The position numbers and the translations under genes were made by a program. DNA of 64,000 nt from Trachythela sp. YZ-2020. Lineage: Eukaryota; Cnidaria; Anthozoa; Malacalcyonacea; Clavulariidae. The stretch lies in the NCBI GenBank assembly GCA_016169945.1, contig JADLSH010000149.1, forward strand, positions 186,001 through 250,000, given 5' to 3'. Shown in pieces: positions 36,501 through 39,920 of the stretch. The notes below the pieces were generated by a model. It made no database searches, was not told the DNA's origin, and worked only from the letters and a program-made list of their open reading frames with translations. Position 1 is the first letter of the stretch; each line of letters opens with the position of its first letter.

Positions 36501-37033
36501 TAACCAATCAGAATCGCGAATTTTACAGTTAACTACTATTTAACTACAAAACGGGTAGTTAAAATGTAGTTAAGACTTTTATACAACTGGCCCCAGAAGT
36601 TATTCCAATAACTTGTTATCATCCTACAAATATTCAACAACTTGTTAACAAGTTGTGAGTAACAAACTTGTAGCAACTTGATAAAGTTGCAACATTTCTA
36701 CTCTTGCTACAAGTCTCTTGCGAATATATCTTGTTGACAAGATGCGAGATTTTTACCTGGGAAAATAACAAGGTAGCGCGCATAGCAGCTTAATGTTTAC
36801 TAAATATATTATTAATATATCACATATAATCATAATAATTATTATTTTTATTACTATTTGGTAAACGAGGTAATCAAACAATCACTTCTTGAAGACAACA
36901 ACCTACCTAATTCGGCCACAGCACCACTCTCAAACAGCAACGACTCAGGCTTGTCTCGCTTTTCAAGCAATACAGACACAGCTTGGGTCTCATTCAGCCG
37001 TTTGTAAACACTAAACGATTTACTTAAAACCAT
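327..37033 (-). CDS. synj: Synaptojanin (Sac + inositol 5-phosphatase), partial, 15 exons
   Basis: Synaptojanin removes the 4- and 5-phosphates of phosphoinositides, mainly PI(4,5)P2, at the plasma membrane and on endocytic vesicles, where it drives clathrin uncoating and vesicle recycling (family knowledge). Exons on the minus strand, in order: 37033-36907, 34208-34122, 31674-31404, 28729-28504, 26932-26787, 16454-16358, 14319-14150, 14047-13966, 12359-12207, 9879-9711, 7958-7676, 7091-6951, 6515-6323, 5524-5366, 594-327. All have AG/GT borders and compatible phases, giving about 857 codons. The Sac domain covers roughly residues 1-500, with the catalytic [13 protein letters not shown]. The 5-phosphatase begins at GTFNVNGG and includes [13 protein letters not shown] and [12 protein letters not shown]. 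The last visible exon ends in phase 1. The remainder (SDHRP motif, RRM-like region, proline-rich tail) must lie left of the window. No in-frame stop is seen, so the gene is probably functional. Confidence 0.95.
640..1105. repeat. Foldback element in intron 14
   Basis: A large imperfect inverted repeat. The sequence around 660-848 (TAAACTGGAACGCTAAC ... CTTCAAGACTTTAGG) returns in reverse complement at about 897-1081. The central spacer of about 50 bp includes CAACAGCAATTTTG. Open frames crossing it are mirror translations and not genes. It is probably a non-autonomous inverted-repeat element. No clear target duplication was found. Confidence 0.75.
1219..1360. repeat. Perfect 52-bp inverted repeat (hairpin)
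   Basis: The arm at 1219-1270 (starting TAGAGTAATTTAGCAAACAC) is exactly repeated in reverse complement at 1309-1360, with a 38-bp loop. A perfect match of this length suggests a recent foldback insertion. No coding role is seen. Confidence 0.85.
1363..2075. other. Intronic sequence with no recognised feature
   Basis: AT-rich intron 14 sequence with a poly(T) run near 1945-1962. No open frame with family resemblance, no clear repeat boundary. Confidence 0.4.
2085..2263 (-). pseudogene. DUF3504/Crypton-like N-terminal ORF fragment
   Basis: A small ORF starts at an ATG near 2263 ([11 protein letters not shown]) and includes [19 protein letters not shown] and [19 protein letters not shown]. 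The pattern Arg-Phe-Val ... short linker ... Glu-Ser-Thr-Lys ... Ala-Val-x-x-Phe resembles the N-terminal segment found in front of Crypton-derived tyrosine recombinase domains (DUF3504, ZMYM/QRICH1-like). No recombinase core follows, so this is at most a fragment or first exon. It lies antisense-neutral in synaptojanin intron 14. The family assignment is from memory of the motif and is uncertain. Confidence 0.4.
2330..3145. other. Intronic sequence with no recognised feature
   Basis: Two CCAATCAGCG motifs lie near 2336 and 2410. Otherwise this is AT-rich sequence without a supported gene or repeat border. Confidence 0.35.
3150..3425 (-). repeat. tRNA-derived SINE-like repeat
   Basis: Read on the minus strand, the sequence from 3425 begins AGCACGGCAGATGCGGTTAG, an A-box-like pol III promoter, and later has CAGGTCGAGGGC, a weak B box. 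The body contains a GGAGAAAAAACCCTCG-like block. The arrangement is that of a tRNA-headed SINE. It is not a working tRNA gene: no acceptor stem can be closed. Confidence 0.5.
3430..4555. other. Intronic sequence with no recognised feature
   Basis: Mixed-composition intron sequence. No coding similarity and no clear repeat ends could be seen. Confidence 0.35.
4562..4672 (+). repeat. SINE body/tail fragment (family A)
   Basis: Contains TTGCATTTTTCGCAACTGC, then AAAATATGTATATAATTTTC and a CGAAATTCCATC end. The same block follows the tRNA-like head at 12028 and 12828. The head is missing here, so it is a 5'-truncated copy. Confidence 0.6.
5366..5524 (-). CDS. synj: Synaptojanin exon 14 (catalytic GDFNYR)
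   Basis: Encodes [20 protein letters not shown] then [11 protein letters not shown] and [10 protein letters not shown]. The WxGDFNYR motif holds the catalytic Asp and Asn of inositol 5-phosphatases. The acceptor is CCATAG and the donor GTATAT. The exon is 53 codons, phase 0 at both ends. Confidence 0.95.
5700..6010 (-). repeat. Possible LINE 3' end
   Basis: On the minus strand this reads from an open frame into an AT-rich 3' UTR that ends in a short (AATTG)n run near 5700, the microsatellite-type 3' end typical of CR1/L2-group LINEs. No reverse transcriptase motif is left. Assigned from the tail structure only. Confidence 0.35.
6213..6298 (+). repeat. (CAAA)n-rich microsatellite
   Basis: Irregular tandem AAACAAAC units just downstream (gene sense) of synaptojanin exon 13. 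Frames through it give Lys/Asn/Thr-rich peptides with no meaning. Confidence 0.75.
6323..6515 (-). CDS. synj: Synaptojanin exon 13
   Basis: Encodes [20 protein letters not shown] followed by [20 protein letters not shown] and ends EFPM. This is the conserved substrate-binding segment (KTGxGGxxGNKGxVxIR and SHFxAGQSxxxxRNxD) of synaptojanin-type 5-phosphatases. The acceptor is TTCTAG and the donor GTAAGA, with a phase 0 end. Confidence 0.95.
6516..6950. other. Synaptojanin intron 12
   Basis: No repeat or coding signal recognised apart from the splice sites at its ends. Confidence 0.4.
6951..7091 (-). CDS. synj: Synaptojanin exon 12
   Basis: Encodes [20 protein letters not shown] then [20 protein letters not shown], matching [33 protein letters not shown] of synaptojanins. 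The acceptor is TTTAAG and the donor GTAAGT. Starting at 7091 gives the expected Ser completion; other AG choices nearby break the phase. Confidence 0.92.
7170..7600 (+). repeat. Degenerate trinucleotide (CAA/ACG) block
   Basis: Strand-asymmetric purine/C sequence built of CAA, CAG and ACG triplets fills most of synaptojanin intron 11. The long open frames in several registers (poly-Leu/Val on one strand, Asn/Thr on the other) are composition artefacts. Confidence 0.8.
7676..7958 (-). CDS. synj: Synaptojanin exon 11 (start of 5-phosphatase)
   Basis: Encodes [17 protein letters not shown], then DDWLLDF, then [20 protein letters not shown]. This is the first 5-phosphatase strand (GTxNVNGG) and the metal-binding Glu region (IGFEExVxLxAGNI). 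The acceptor is TTCCAG and the donor GTAATTC. The final Ser codon is split AG|C. Confidence 0.95.
8028..8366. mobile_element. hAT-like MITE with 8-bp target duplication
   Basis: The ends are CAGGGATGGAT and its inverse ATCCATCCCTG. Flanking direct repeats are GCAAATTA at 8020-8027 and 8367-8374, an exact 8-bp duplication as made by hAT transposases. It is 339 bp, G-run rich inside, and has no transposase. It is a non-autonomous element in synaptojanin intron 10. Confidence 0.85.
9165..9640 (+). pseudogene. Gag-like fragment of an LTR retrotransposon
   Basis: The ATG at 9165 opens [20 protein letters not shown]. After a frameshift near 9300 the frame continues [20 protein letters not shown] and [15 protein letters not shown], a coiled-coil pattern like the N-terminus of BEL/Pao Gag. 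AAAGTGGCACCTTCC just upstream (about 9121-9135) could be a degenerate primer-binding site following an LTR end. No later domain is present, so it is a truncated remnant. Confidence 0.45.
9711..9879 (-). CDS. synj: Synaptojanin exon 10
   Basis: Encodes [20 protein letters not shown] then [14 protein letters not shown], the DGARSxxRTIQNNFFDxxKQEAIDxLLLGN block that closes the Sac domain. The acceptor is TTTTAG and the donor GTATGG, with a phase 1 end. The downstream intron separates the Sac and 5-phosphatase halves. Confidence 0.93.
10126..10767 (-). pseudogene. LINE reverse transcriptase C-terminal fragment
   Basis: An uninterrupted frame of about 214 codons. It holds the thumb region [16 protein letters not shown], then [10 protein letters not shown], then [15 protein letters not shown], the standard tail of Jockey-superfamily RTs after the active site. 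The upstream RT parts are in other frames, so no functional protein is expected. Confidence 0.85.
11165..12000 (-). pseudogene. LINE reverse transcriptase N-terminal fragment
   Basis: The open frame includes [50 protein letters not shown] and [19 protein letters not shown], i.e. RT blocks 0 to 3. It is out of frame with the YADD part at 10820-11089. The frame upstream of about 12010 runs into the adjacent SINE and is not LINE-encoded. Confidence 0.85.
12028..12182 (+). repeat. tRNA-derived SINE, family A, copy 1
   Basis: The tRNA-like head has GGACTCTGTAGCTCGGTTGG (D-arm and A box), TTAGAGCGCTCCACCGG and a T-arm GCAGGTTCGATTTCTGC (B box). The body is TTGCATTTTTCGCAACTGC with a TATGTATATAAATTTTCG tail. 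The acceptor stem is not closed at the tRNA 3' end because the sequence continues into the SINE body. Confidence 0.75.
12207..12359 (-). CDS. synj: Synaptojanin exon 9
   Basis: Exactly 51 codons, phase 0 at both ends. It encodes [20 protein letters not shown] then [20 protein letters not shown], equivalent to NGDxxSxxYxGTGALEG at the end of the Sac core. The acceptor is CTGTAG and the donor GTAAGT. The ATG at the first codon is coincidental, not a start. Confidence 0.93.
12665..12760 (-). repeat. SINE family A, partial inverted copy
   Basis: The reverse complement matches the CCGTTCCCGTTCAGGTCTAA and AATATTGTATATAATA block of the copy at 12828. It is followed directly by the block TTTCAATCGAGTGAGATGCA in plus orientation. 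Confidence 0.55.
12828..13040 (+). repeat. tRNA-derived SINE, family A, copy 2
   Basis: The head is GGACTCTGTAGCTCAGTGG with AGAGCGCTGCACCGG and a degenerate B box, then TTGCATTTTTCGCAGCCG and the TATATAATATTTC tail. A block beginning TTTCAATCGAGTGAGATGCA occurs on both sides (about 12720 and 12998), so the copy sits between direct repeats of roughly 33 bp. Confidence 0.75.
13041..13965. other. Intronic sequence with no recognised feature
   Basis: Synaptojanin intron 8, left part. Open frames at 13213-13458 (minus) and 13535-13807 (plus) show no recognisable family, and neither is supported by splice signals. Confidence 0.35.
13966..14047 (-). CDS. synj: Synaptojanin exon 8 (Sac catalytic site)
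   Basis: This 82-nt exon encodes [20 protein letters not shown] then QSFLGLE. It contains the RxNCxDCLDRTN signature of Sac phosphatases with the nucleophilic Cys and the phosphate-binding Arg. Both catalytic residues are present. The acceptor is TTTTAG and the donor GTGAGC. Confidence 0.95.
14150..14319 (-). CDS. synj: Synaptojanin exon 7
   Basis: Begins [20 protein letters not shown] and continues [14 protein letters not shown], matching the FDYHxxxKGGKxxKL segment just before the Sac active site. The acceptor is TTCCAG and the donor GTAAAT, with a split Ser codon. It is followed by a 102-bp intron, the shortest in the visible gene. Confidence 0.93.
14700..15190. mobile_element. Degenerate inverted-repeat DNA element
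   Basis: The sequence at about 14705-14830 (AATAAAGATCAA, GATACCTTTTTTGTATCATTG, ATACGAT) comes back in inverted, diverged form at about 15060-15185 (AATGGCC, GTGATGCAAAAAAGGTGTCA, GATCTTTATT). The spacer is about 230 bp with no ORF. It is an old non-autonomous element. Confidence 0.6.
15555..16318 (+). mobile_element. Penelope-like element 3' part (GIY-YIG endonuclease)
   Basis: The frame from about 15555 has CKTCKY ... HHFTC ... IYCISCSKC, the CCHH zinc motif that precedes the GIY-YIG domain in Penelope-like elements. After a one-base frameshift near 15710 it reads [20 protein letters not shown], then [13 protein letters not shown] and [15 protein letters not shown], a complete GIY-YIG endonuclease C-terminus ending at 15972. 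The 3' UTR runs to 16318 and ends with a block seen elsewhere in the window (CTTCGCTCGAAACGTCGAAG). The reverse transcriptase is missing, so this is a 5'-truncated dead copy in synaptojanin intron 6. Confidence 0.88.
15713..15973 (+). pseudogene. GIY-YIG endonuclease domain of a Penelope-like element
   Basis: [16 protein letters not shown] holds the GIY-YIG-type core (Y-I-G), the catalytic Arg and a downstream metal-ligand Glu region ([14 protein letters not shown]). The domain is complete but detached by a frameshift from the preceding zinc motif and has lost its RT. Confidence 0.85.
16358..16454 (-). CDS. synj: Synaptojanin exon 6
   Basis: Encodes [20 protein letters not shown] then [12 protein letters not shown], corresponding to the RHFxxLKxxYGxQxxxNLLGxKEGExxLSxAFQ segment of synaptojanins. 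The acceptor is CTCTAG and the donor GTAAAAG. One nucleotide completes the Lys codon split with exon 5, and the exon ends in phase 0. Confidence 0.92.
16664..16757. repeat. Imperfect hairpin
   Basis: AACACGCCTAAGCTGGGTTC near 16664 and GAACCTGGGTTAAGCGTGTT near 16738 are inverted copies, enclosing a second inverted pair GTTTGAACC/GGTTCAAAC. It is probably the end of an older element into which the adjacent hAT MITE inserted. Confidence 0.6.
16763..17096. mobile_element. hAT-like MITE with 8-bp target duplication
   Basis: The inverted termini are CAGTGAGCTC and GAGCTCACTG, each followed by a TATATA stretch and a CCAGATATAT/ATATCTGG block. Direct repeats GTTCACAC flank it at 16755-16762 and 17097-17104. 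The element is 334 bp without a transposase. The inner arms carry GAAGCCAAGATGGCGGCAAT and its inverse. Confidence 0.85.
17885..18450 (+). repeat. 20-bp minisatellite (TGATATCCTAAGATACTGTA)
   Basis: About 25 imperfect copies of TGATATCCTAAGATACTGTA, mixed with shortened 13-bp units (TGATATCCTAAGA). It forms the core of the inverted-repeat element around it. ATATCCTAAGATA-like palindromic stretches recur in the units. Confidence 0.9.
18480..18610 (+). repeat. Telomere-like/CT-rich simple repeat
   Basis: Irregular units CTCTAACTCTAACC and CTCTCTCTAACTCTAACC, related to the animal telomere complement CCCTAA but strongly degenerate. It ends in a TATATA run. It belongs to the spacer of the surrounding inverted-repeat element. 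Confidence 0.7.
18691..18923 (-). repeat. BEL/Pao 3' LTR
   Basis: Starts TGTTTAGCAGACGACAGCTC on the plus strand (the LTR end in element orientation) and matches the copy at 25511 base for base over most of its length. It has an extra CAA near 18902. Confidence 0.9.
19187..19520 (+). repeat. tRNA-derived SINE (family B) inside BEL/Pao
   Basis: The head is GGGGCTTCGGTGGCGCAGTC then GTTGGTTCGATT, an A box and a B box. The body contains TTCCGGCGTTTTCCGGGCTC. The tail is TCGGTCACTGAAAAGCCCCG with a TATATGTATATATAC end. It splits the BEL integrase C-terminus between CGATGGCGAAAAG and CCATTTATG, so it inserted after the BEL element. Confidence 0.8.
19816..22534 (-). pseudogene. BEL/Pao RT, RNase H and integrase segment
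   Basis: RT begins at about 22534 ([55 protein letters not shown]). A frameshift near 21850 precedes the [10 protein letters not shown] active site. RNase H follows with [20 protein letters not shown] and [14 protein letters not shown]. The integrase has HHCC residues ([25 protein letters not shown]) and the DDE residues in [10 protein letters not shown] and [15 protein letters not shown]. The frame stops at 19816, and the integrase tail ([10 protein letters not shown]) continues in shifted frames to about 19550. Confidence 0.93.
22560..23669 (-). pseudogene. BEL/Pao zinc knuckle and protease segment
   Basis: The first third has [14 protein letters not shown] and [14 protein letters not shown], two CCHC-type knuckles, followed by a Cys/His-rich [15 protein letters not shown]. 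The protease (DUF1758-like) shows [20 protein letters not shown] with the catalytic Asp. The region ends before the RT frame at 22534. Confidence 0.9.
23748..24116 (-). pseudogene. BEL/Pao gag, DUF1759 part
   Basis: [40 protein letters not shown] and [20 protein letters not shown] are the DUF1759 capsid-like domain of BEL/Pao Gag. It is in a different frame from both neighbours because of indels. Confidence 0.87.
24067..24750 (-). pseudogene. BEL/Pao gag, N-terminal part
   Basis: The ATG at 24750 opens [20 protein letters not shown]. The frame continues through a helical region to [20 protein letters not shown], the entry to the DUF1759 Gag domain, and then shifts frame. Downstream Gag ([35 protein letters not shown]) continues in the next frame at 24116-23748. 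Confidence 0.88.
25511..25740 (-). repeat. BEL/Pao 5' LTR
   Basis: The second LTR copy. Its inner border at 25511 is followed, in element orientation, by the primer-binding-site sequence TTTGGCGATCCTGCC. It would hold the element's own promoter. Confidence 0.9.
26187..26786. other. Intron 5 sequence right of the element stack
   Basis: No coding or repeat signal recognised. A short direct repeat GCGAGGTGGGATC occurs near 26448 and 26464. Confidence 0.35.
26787..26932 (-). CDS. synj: Synaptojanin exon 5
   Basis: Encodes [20 protein letters not shown] then [20 protein letters not shown], the Sac-domain SxVQxRGSxPxFWEQ block. The acceptor is TTTCAG and the donor GTAAGT. The last codon is split AA|G. 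The next exon lies more than 10 kb away because of the transposon cluster in intron 5. Confidence 0.95.
26940..27066. repeat. Diverged GTTAACTATAG-type MITE remnant
   Basis: GGTAGTTAAAGTAAACG, GTTAACCAATCAATATTACG and TTTTACAGTTAAATA resemble the complete element at 36445-36596 in the same order. The ends are eroded. Confidence 0.5.
27067..28503. other. Intron 4 sequence with GGCTCCGGCT repeats
   Basis: GGCTCCGGCT-type motifs cluster near 27620-27660 and again, with CCGGAGCTGG, near 28185-28250. They may mark the ends of a hAT-like element of about 640 bp, but clean termini and a target duplication were not found. No ORF with recognisable content. Confidence 0.35.
28504..28729 (-). CDS. synj: Synaptojanin exon 4
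   Basis: Encodes [20 protein letters not shown] followed by [10 protein letters not shown], among the most conserved Sac-domain segments (the [25 protein letters not shown] block). The acceptor is CACTAG and the donor GTAATC. The exon ends in phase 0, directly after ETEQ. Confidence 0.95.
28730..30224. other. Intron 3 sequence, mostly unassigned
   Basis: An open frame at 29269-29526 on the plus strand starts [16 protein letters not shown] but shows no known family and no splice support. Nothing else could be assigned. Confidence 0.35.
30225..30300 (+). repeat. SINE family B, 3' end only
   Basis: TAATCGGTCACTGAAAAGCC followed by CAACGGGGAGTGAGCTGAAT and a (TATG)n tail. It is identical in layout to the tail of the SINE at 19187. 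5'-truncated copy. Confidence 0.75.
30614..30755. repeat. Foldback element with AAAATATTGTTTTTA arms
   Basis: AATATTACACGG-type ends and GAAGATATGAATATTATTTT near 30632 pair with the inverse near 30717-30740. The inner pair is AAAACAATATTTTAC/GTAAAATATTGTTTT. The loop contains TCGCTGCCCTCGTTC. It is a stem-loop repeat of about 140 bp. Confidence 0.75.
30900..31086 (-). pseudogene. hAT transposase C-terminal (dimerisation) fragment
   Basis: Reads [20 protein letters not shown] then [20 protein letters not shown]. This is the hAT family C-terminal dimerisation motif (YLAIPAxSAPxERxFSxxGxIVTxKRxxL). The rest of the transposase is absent and the frame degenerates afterwards. It is a remnant in synaptojanin intron 3. 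Confidence 0.85.
31404..31674 (-). CDS. synj: Synaptojanin exon 3
   Basis: Encodes [18 protein letters not shown], then [15 protein letters not shown], and ends DNRFFW. These are hallmark blocks of the N-terminal half of the synaptojanin Sac domain. The acceptor is CTCTAG and the donor GTATGT. The final TGG codon is split across the intron (TG|G) and is completed by exon 4. Confidence 0.93.
32265..32560 (+). repeat. CAACTTGT-type dispersed repeat, copy 1
   Basis: About 300 bp rich in CAACTTGT/ACAAGTTG, e.g. AACTTGTTAACAAGTTGTTG and TTGTAGCAAGCTTGTCAACA. It aligns by eye with 56485-56815 along its length, including GCAGGACGATAACAA-like and ACAGCATTG blocks. Confidence 0.8.
32587..33102. mobile_element. 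Inverted-repeat element with many GTCCGACC motifs
   Basis: The termini CAGGCCTTAAAATATCGGTC and GACCGATATTTTAAGGCCTG are inverted copies. Inside, GTCCGACC or CGGACATT motifs occur about a dozen times, including a tandem pair GTCCGACCCAACTGTATTGA. CTGGTA lies on both sides, overlapping the ends, so the duplication length is 5-6 bp. There is no transposase, and the frame crossing it is not protein-like. Confidence 0.75.
33103..34121. other. Intron 2 sequence, unassigned
   Basis: No recognisable gene. G-rich and C-rich patches near 33200-33430 give overlapping antisense frames without family resemblance. Confidence 0.35.
34122..34208 (-). CDS. synj: Synaptojanin exon 2
   Basis: A short exon of 87 nt between a TTTAG acceptor and a GTAAGA donor. 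It encodes ...[16 protein letters not shown], matching the DAYGLLGVLRLNLG block of animal synaptojanins. The phase (2 nt in, 1 nt out) fits exons 1 and 3. It was found by translating the intron by eye. Confidence 0.9.
34670..34925. repeat. G/C-run repeat fragment
   Basis: Contains CAGGGGGGCACACAGGGGGC and AATGGAAAAAGTGCTCTTTT. It resembles the interior style of hAT-type MITEs, but no terminal repeats could be paired. Confidence 0.35.
35010..35160 (-). repeat. CAACTTGT-type dispersed repeat, partial
   Basis: Contains TTGTTTCAACAACTTGTTAT, CAGGATGTG and GTTGATAAGTTGTCAACGAC, i.e. the right end of the family in inverse orientation. Confidence 0.65.
35712..36286. mobile_element. Inverted-repeat element with 5-bp duplication GTCAG
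   Basis: The arms of about 140 bp start GTTAGCCTGCGCAGCTGGTG and end in the inverse (CACCAGTTACGCAGCCTAAC). They include the blocks TTAGGGAGGTGAGGCGAGGG and CCCTCGCCTCACCTCCCTAA. GTCAG flanks at 35707-35711 and 36287-36291. There are short tandem repeats of GAAGGCAGTTTAGAC in the left arm and no ORF. Confidence 0.8.
36445..36596. mobile_element. MULE-like MITE with 10-bp target duplication
   Basis: The ends TCTGGGGCTGGTTGTATAAA and ACTTTTATACAACTGGCCCC form the inverted repeat. AAGTTATTCC flanks both sides (36435-36444 and 36597-36606). The interior has GTTAACTATAGTTAG and AACCAATCAGAATCGCG. Duplications of 9-10 bp are typical of Mutator-like transposases. Related sequence lies near 26940, 38560 and 48725-48826. 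Confidence 0.82.
36600..36755. repeat. CAACTTGT-type dispersed repeat, partial
   Basis: AACAACTTGTTAACAAGTTG, then CTTGTAGCAACTTGATAAAG and TTGTTGACAAGATGCGAG, the left end of the family in inverse orientation, directly beside the MULE-like MITE. Confidence 0.65.
36907..37033 (-). CDS. synj: Synaptojanin exon 1 (start of Sac domain)
   Basis: The ATG at 37033 opens [13 protein letters not shown], followed by [15 protein letters not shown], the conserved N-terminal strand of the synaptojanin Sac domain. The donor GTAGGT follows at 36906 and the exon ends in phase 1. The GTG codons just upstream are not plausible starts in a eukaryote. No 5' UTR intron or core promoter motif could be identified upstream. 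Confidence 0.92.
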
Positions 37034-37985
37034 TATTAGCACTACAGATTGCTATCAGCATCTTTTATCATCGTGGGCATTATTCAAAAGCATTATACTT
37101 TTTCTTGGAATATAAAAACCTAGTCAAATATAATATCACAGAACTCTTTATCCCCGAGCCGGAGCGAAGCGCCGTGCGAGGGTACTAATTCCGCTCGGAG
37201 ATTTACACCCGGGTATGTGAAAACATTGTGGAATGCAAAGCTAGTCGTCCGCCATTTTTTTTTGTCATGGACAGGACTGGGCTCATAGAGATTATAAAAG
37301 AATTAATCTTACTATATTATTCTTTTATAATCTCTATGACTGGACTGGACCTTTTCGTAAGTTATGCGCATGCGCAAGTTCAAGCCGAGAGAAGACTTCC
37401 ATTTTGCAAACTTTTTTCAAAAATAGTTTTGCACTCATTTTATAAGTAAGTCTCTATGTAAGTAAGTTTATACACAAGCGGCCCAATCTTGGGTAGAGTT
37501 GTATTTATAGTATACTATATAAAGATTGTATTATGGTAAAAATGTGTGATGAAAATATATATTTTAAATAAAATTTACTTGCCTAACTTGTTGTTTGTGT
37601 TCTCCTTTTATCCTTACTTTGTTGAGCTATGAATTCATCGAAAGTTTTTGCTTGATGCCTGCGGTCGACGCCGAATACTTAATAGGGGTTAAAGGCTAAT
37701 TATTCGCAGCCCCGGATCCGTCGAGACAAACATGCCAATACGAATATTCTCCCTCTTAAATTGCTTTATTCTCCAAGAAAATTCGCCAGCATGTAGAACA
37801 AACACCGATCTTTTCATATATAACGATACTTTAACATCTCGAGCAATTTTTAAACCAGCGCACAGCATGCAAATACCAAACTGATATTTCCGGTTACAGC
37901 CAGCCAATCACGACCGCACTTGCAATTGTTTACATTTTTCAAAATCTGATATTCAAAAAGACTATAATTATATCAAGACGTTGTC
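37034..37985. other. Region upstream of synaptojanin
   Basis: It should contain the synaptojanin promoter and 5' UTR, but no core motif could be assigned. A small perfect hairpin CATAGAGATTATAAAAGAAT lies at 37283-37340. No gene seen. Confidence 0.4.
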
Positions 37986-38506
37986 ACAGAGTAGACACTA
38001 TACAGAGGTTTCACTTCAGGCAAAATGCGTGACCGGCCGCTATTCTGTCTGATGATGACTTTAAAATAGAGTGGAAAATTTACAGTCTCTCAAACTCGTC
38101 TTGTTTTATTCATATTTTGAATTTCAAAATGACATTACTCTCCGGAATTTGTTTTTTTTCTTTATTTTCTTAAATTATCGGCCGGCCGCCATGTTCCTAG
38201 CCAGTGCGGTAACGAGAGGCATTCACCCCCCCGAACAAGATGGCGGCCGATATTTTCGGAAAATAACCGGCATAAGAGACCCTTGTTATTTTCTTTATAA
38301 CGGTTTACCTTGACTGAAGTTGTGATTAACAACATTAAATAGTTAACTCGATTTTTTGCGGTATTTTTACGTCTAAAAATGCCCGCCATTTTGAATGTTT
38401 TCGGGGGGGGGGTGAGCCTCTCCTTTGCGCACTGGCTAAGCATCGGTTACGCTCAAAACATTAGGATTTGATACACAGTGAGGCCTCTTTATAGTGTCTA
38501 CTCTGT
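37986..38506. mobile_element. MULE-like MITE with 9-bp target duplication
   Basis: The termini ACAGAGTAGACACTATA and TATAGTGTCTACTCTGT are flanked by GACGTTGTC at 37977-37985 and 38507-38515. It is 521 bp. The interior has two GGCCGGCCGCC-like and GATGGCGGCCGAT blocks and a G run. Open frames inside are not protein-like. Confidence 0.85.
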
Positions 38507-38554
38507 GACGTTGTCGCGCACCCCCCCTGCAAATCTCAACCGTAGAGGAGGCCA

Positions 38555-38720
38555 GGGGCCGGTTGTATAAAACTCTTAACTACGTTTTAACTACCCATTT
38601 TCTAGTTAAATGGTAGTTAACTTTAACCACGTAGTTAAGTCGGTTGTATAAAAACCTAGTTAGCGTTAACTGCAGTTAAAAAGTAGTTAAAGTTAACTAT
38701 GCTCAAGGGCATAGTTAACT
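38555..38720. repeat. GGCCGGTTGTATAAA repeat pair
   Basis: GGGGCCGGTTGTATAAAACT and, 80 bp on, GTCGGTTGTATAAAAACCTA, both in the same direction and each followed by GTTAACT-type blocks. They are related to the MITE at 36445. The right-hand counterpart ACAACCGGCCCC lies at 48815. Confidence 0.55.
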
Positions 38721-39612
38721 TCCCAAAGCGTGGTCTTTTCGACGAAAACGGAATATATTTTTTAAATAGGAAGATTTATCGATGACGAGAGGCAACCCAT
38801 AACAAAGAAAAACAATGTCGTTTTTACCAAAGAACTGCAGTTTGACTTTCATGGTAAATACGCCTTTTTCCTAGACTTTATTGGTCTTTATGTCTTGGTT
38901 TCTTGCATATTTTTCAATATTTTTAATCTAAATACCGCCATTTTTGGTAAATATGAGTCCGCAGTCGTTTTCAAAATGCTTGTCAGCGGTTGCTAATCCA
39001 GTGCGTACTTTGTGTTATTTCATGTTTAATTACCCACGCGAACCCCACGCGCAGTTAACCAGGGCCAAAGGGGACCTAACAAGTGGATGGCCGTCAACGT
39101 TTGTCAATAAATATTATTGGTTTTGTCGTCGACGGGGGGGGGGGGGGGGAGACTAAAAAAATTTTCCCGGACTATACATACACTATTTTTTTTTTTTTTT
39201 ATTAAAAATATAATATGAATTAGGTTGGTTCTGTTTTAATACCGTAATTTTCCTAAAATTATAAAGTTTGCTTTTTAAACACAAGGCACACACTCACTAA
39301 ACTTCACTCACTGGGGGCAATTGGGGGCAAAGTTGCTGGGGGCAAACATGGGGTGGGGGGGTTACTCCCAGTGCATACCCAAAAAAGGTCTGCAGTTAAC
39401 TGTGTGATTAATATTAGTTATTAACTACCCGACTAACTACGTTTTATGCATATTATTGCTGCCGAAGGCAGCACACTATTCTTGACATGGCAAGGTTTCT
39501 CCAGAGTTCACTCGACCCAGTCTTTTGCGCCGACCTATGTATAGTCGAGATTTGTCGAGATCTCGATCTTGCCTCTGTCAGTTGTCATAATTCCGGGCAG
39601 AAAGTCGAAATG
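38721..39612. other. Sequence left of the palindromic element
   Basis: Holds a G run (39129-39140), a T run (39186-39201) and another GTTAACT block near 39400. No gene recognised. Confidence 0.35.
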
Positions 39613-39702
39613 TACGGTGGCCCAGAAGGGACACCACTATCAACAGAGTGAATATCACAAACAAAAGCAATTTGTAACAAACTGAACGAGATTTGCTGCA
39701 AA

Positions 39703-39920
39703 CAAAATATAGAACGTGCTGCAAACAAAATATAGAACGCGCTGCAAACAAAATATACTGAACGCGCTGCAAACAAAATATAGAACGCGCTGCAAACAAA
39801 ATATAGAACGCGCTGCAAACAAAATATAGAACGCGCTGCAAACAAAATATAGAACGCGCTGCAAACAAAATATAGAACGCGCTGCAAACAAAATATAGAA
39901 CGCGCTGCAAACAAAAGCTT
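39703..39920 (-). repeat. 23-bp minisatellite, left arm copy
   Basis: About nine tandem copies of GCAAACAAAATATAGAACGC plus GCT. One unit carries an extra CT insertion. Frames through it produce repetitive FAARSIFCLQRVLYFVCS-type peptides that are not proteins. Confidence 0.92.

Noticed and set aside
37283..37340. Perfect short hairpin that looks like a transcription terminator
   Set aside because: Rho-independent terminators do not apply to an animal genome. It is a small inverted repeat upstream of synaptojanin.
38071..38443. ORFs on both strands between 38071 and 38443
   Set aside because: They lie wholly inside a 521-bp MITE with a 9-bp target duplication and are not protein-like.
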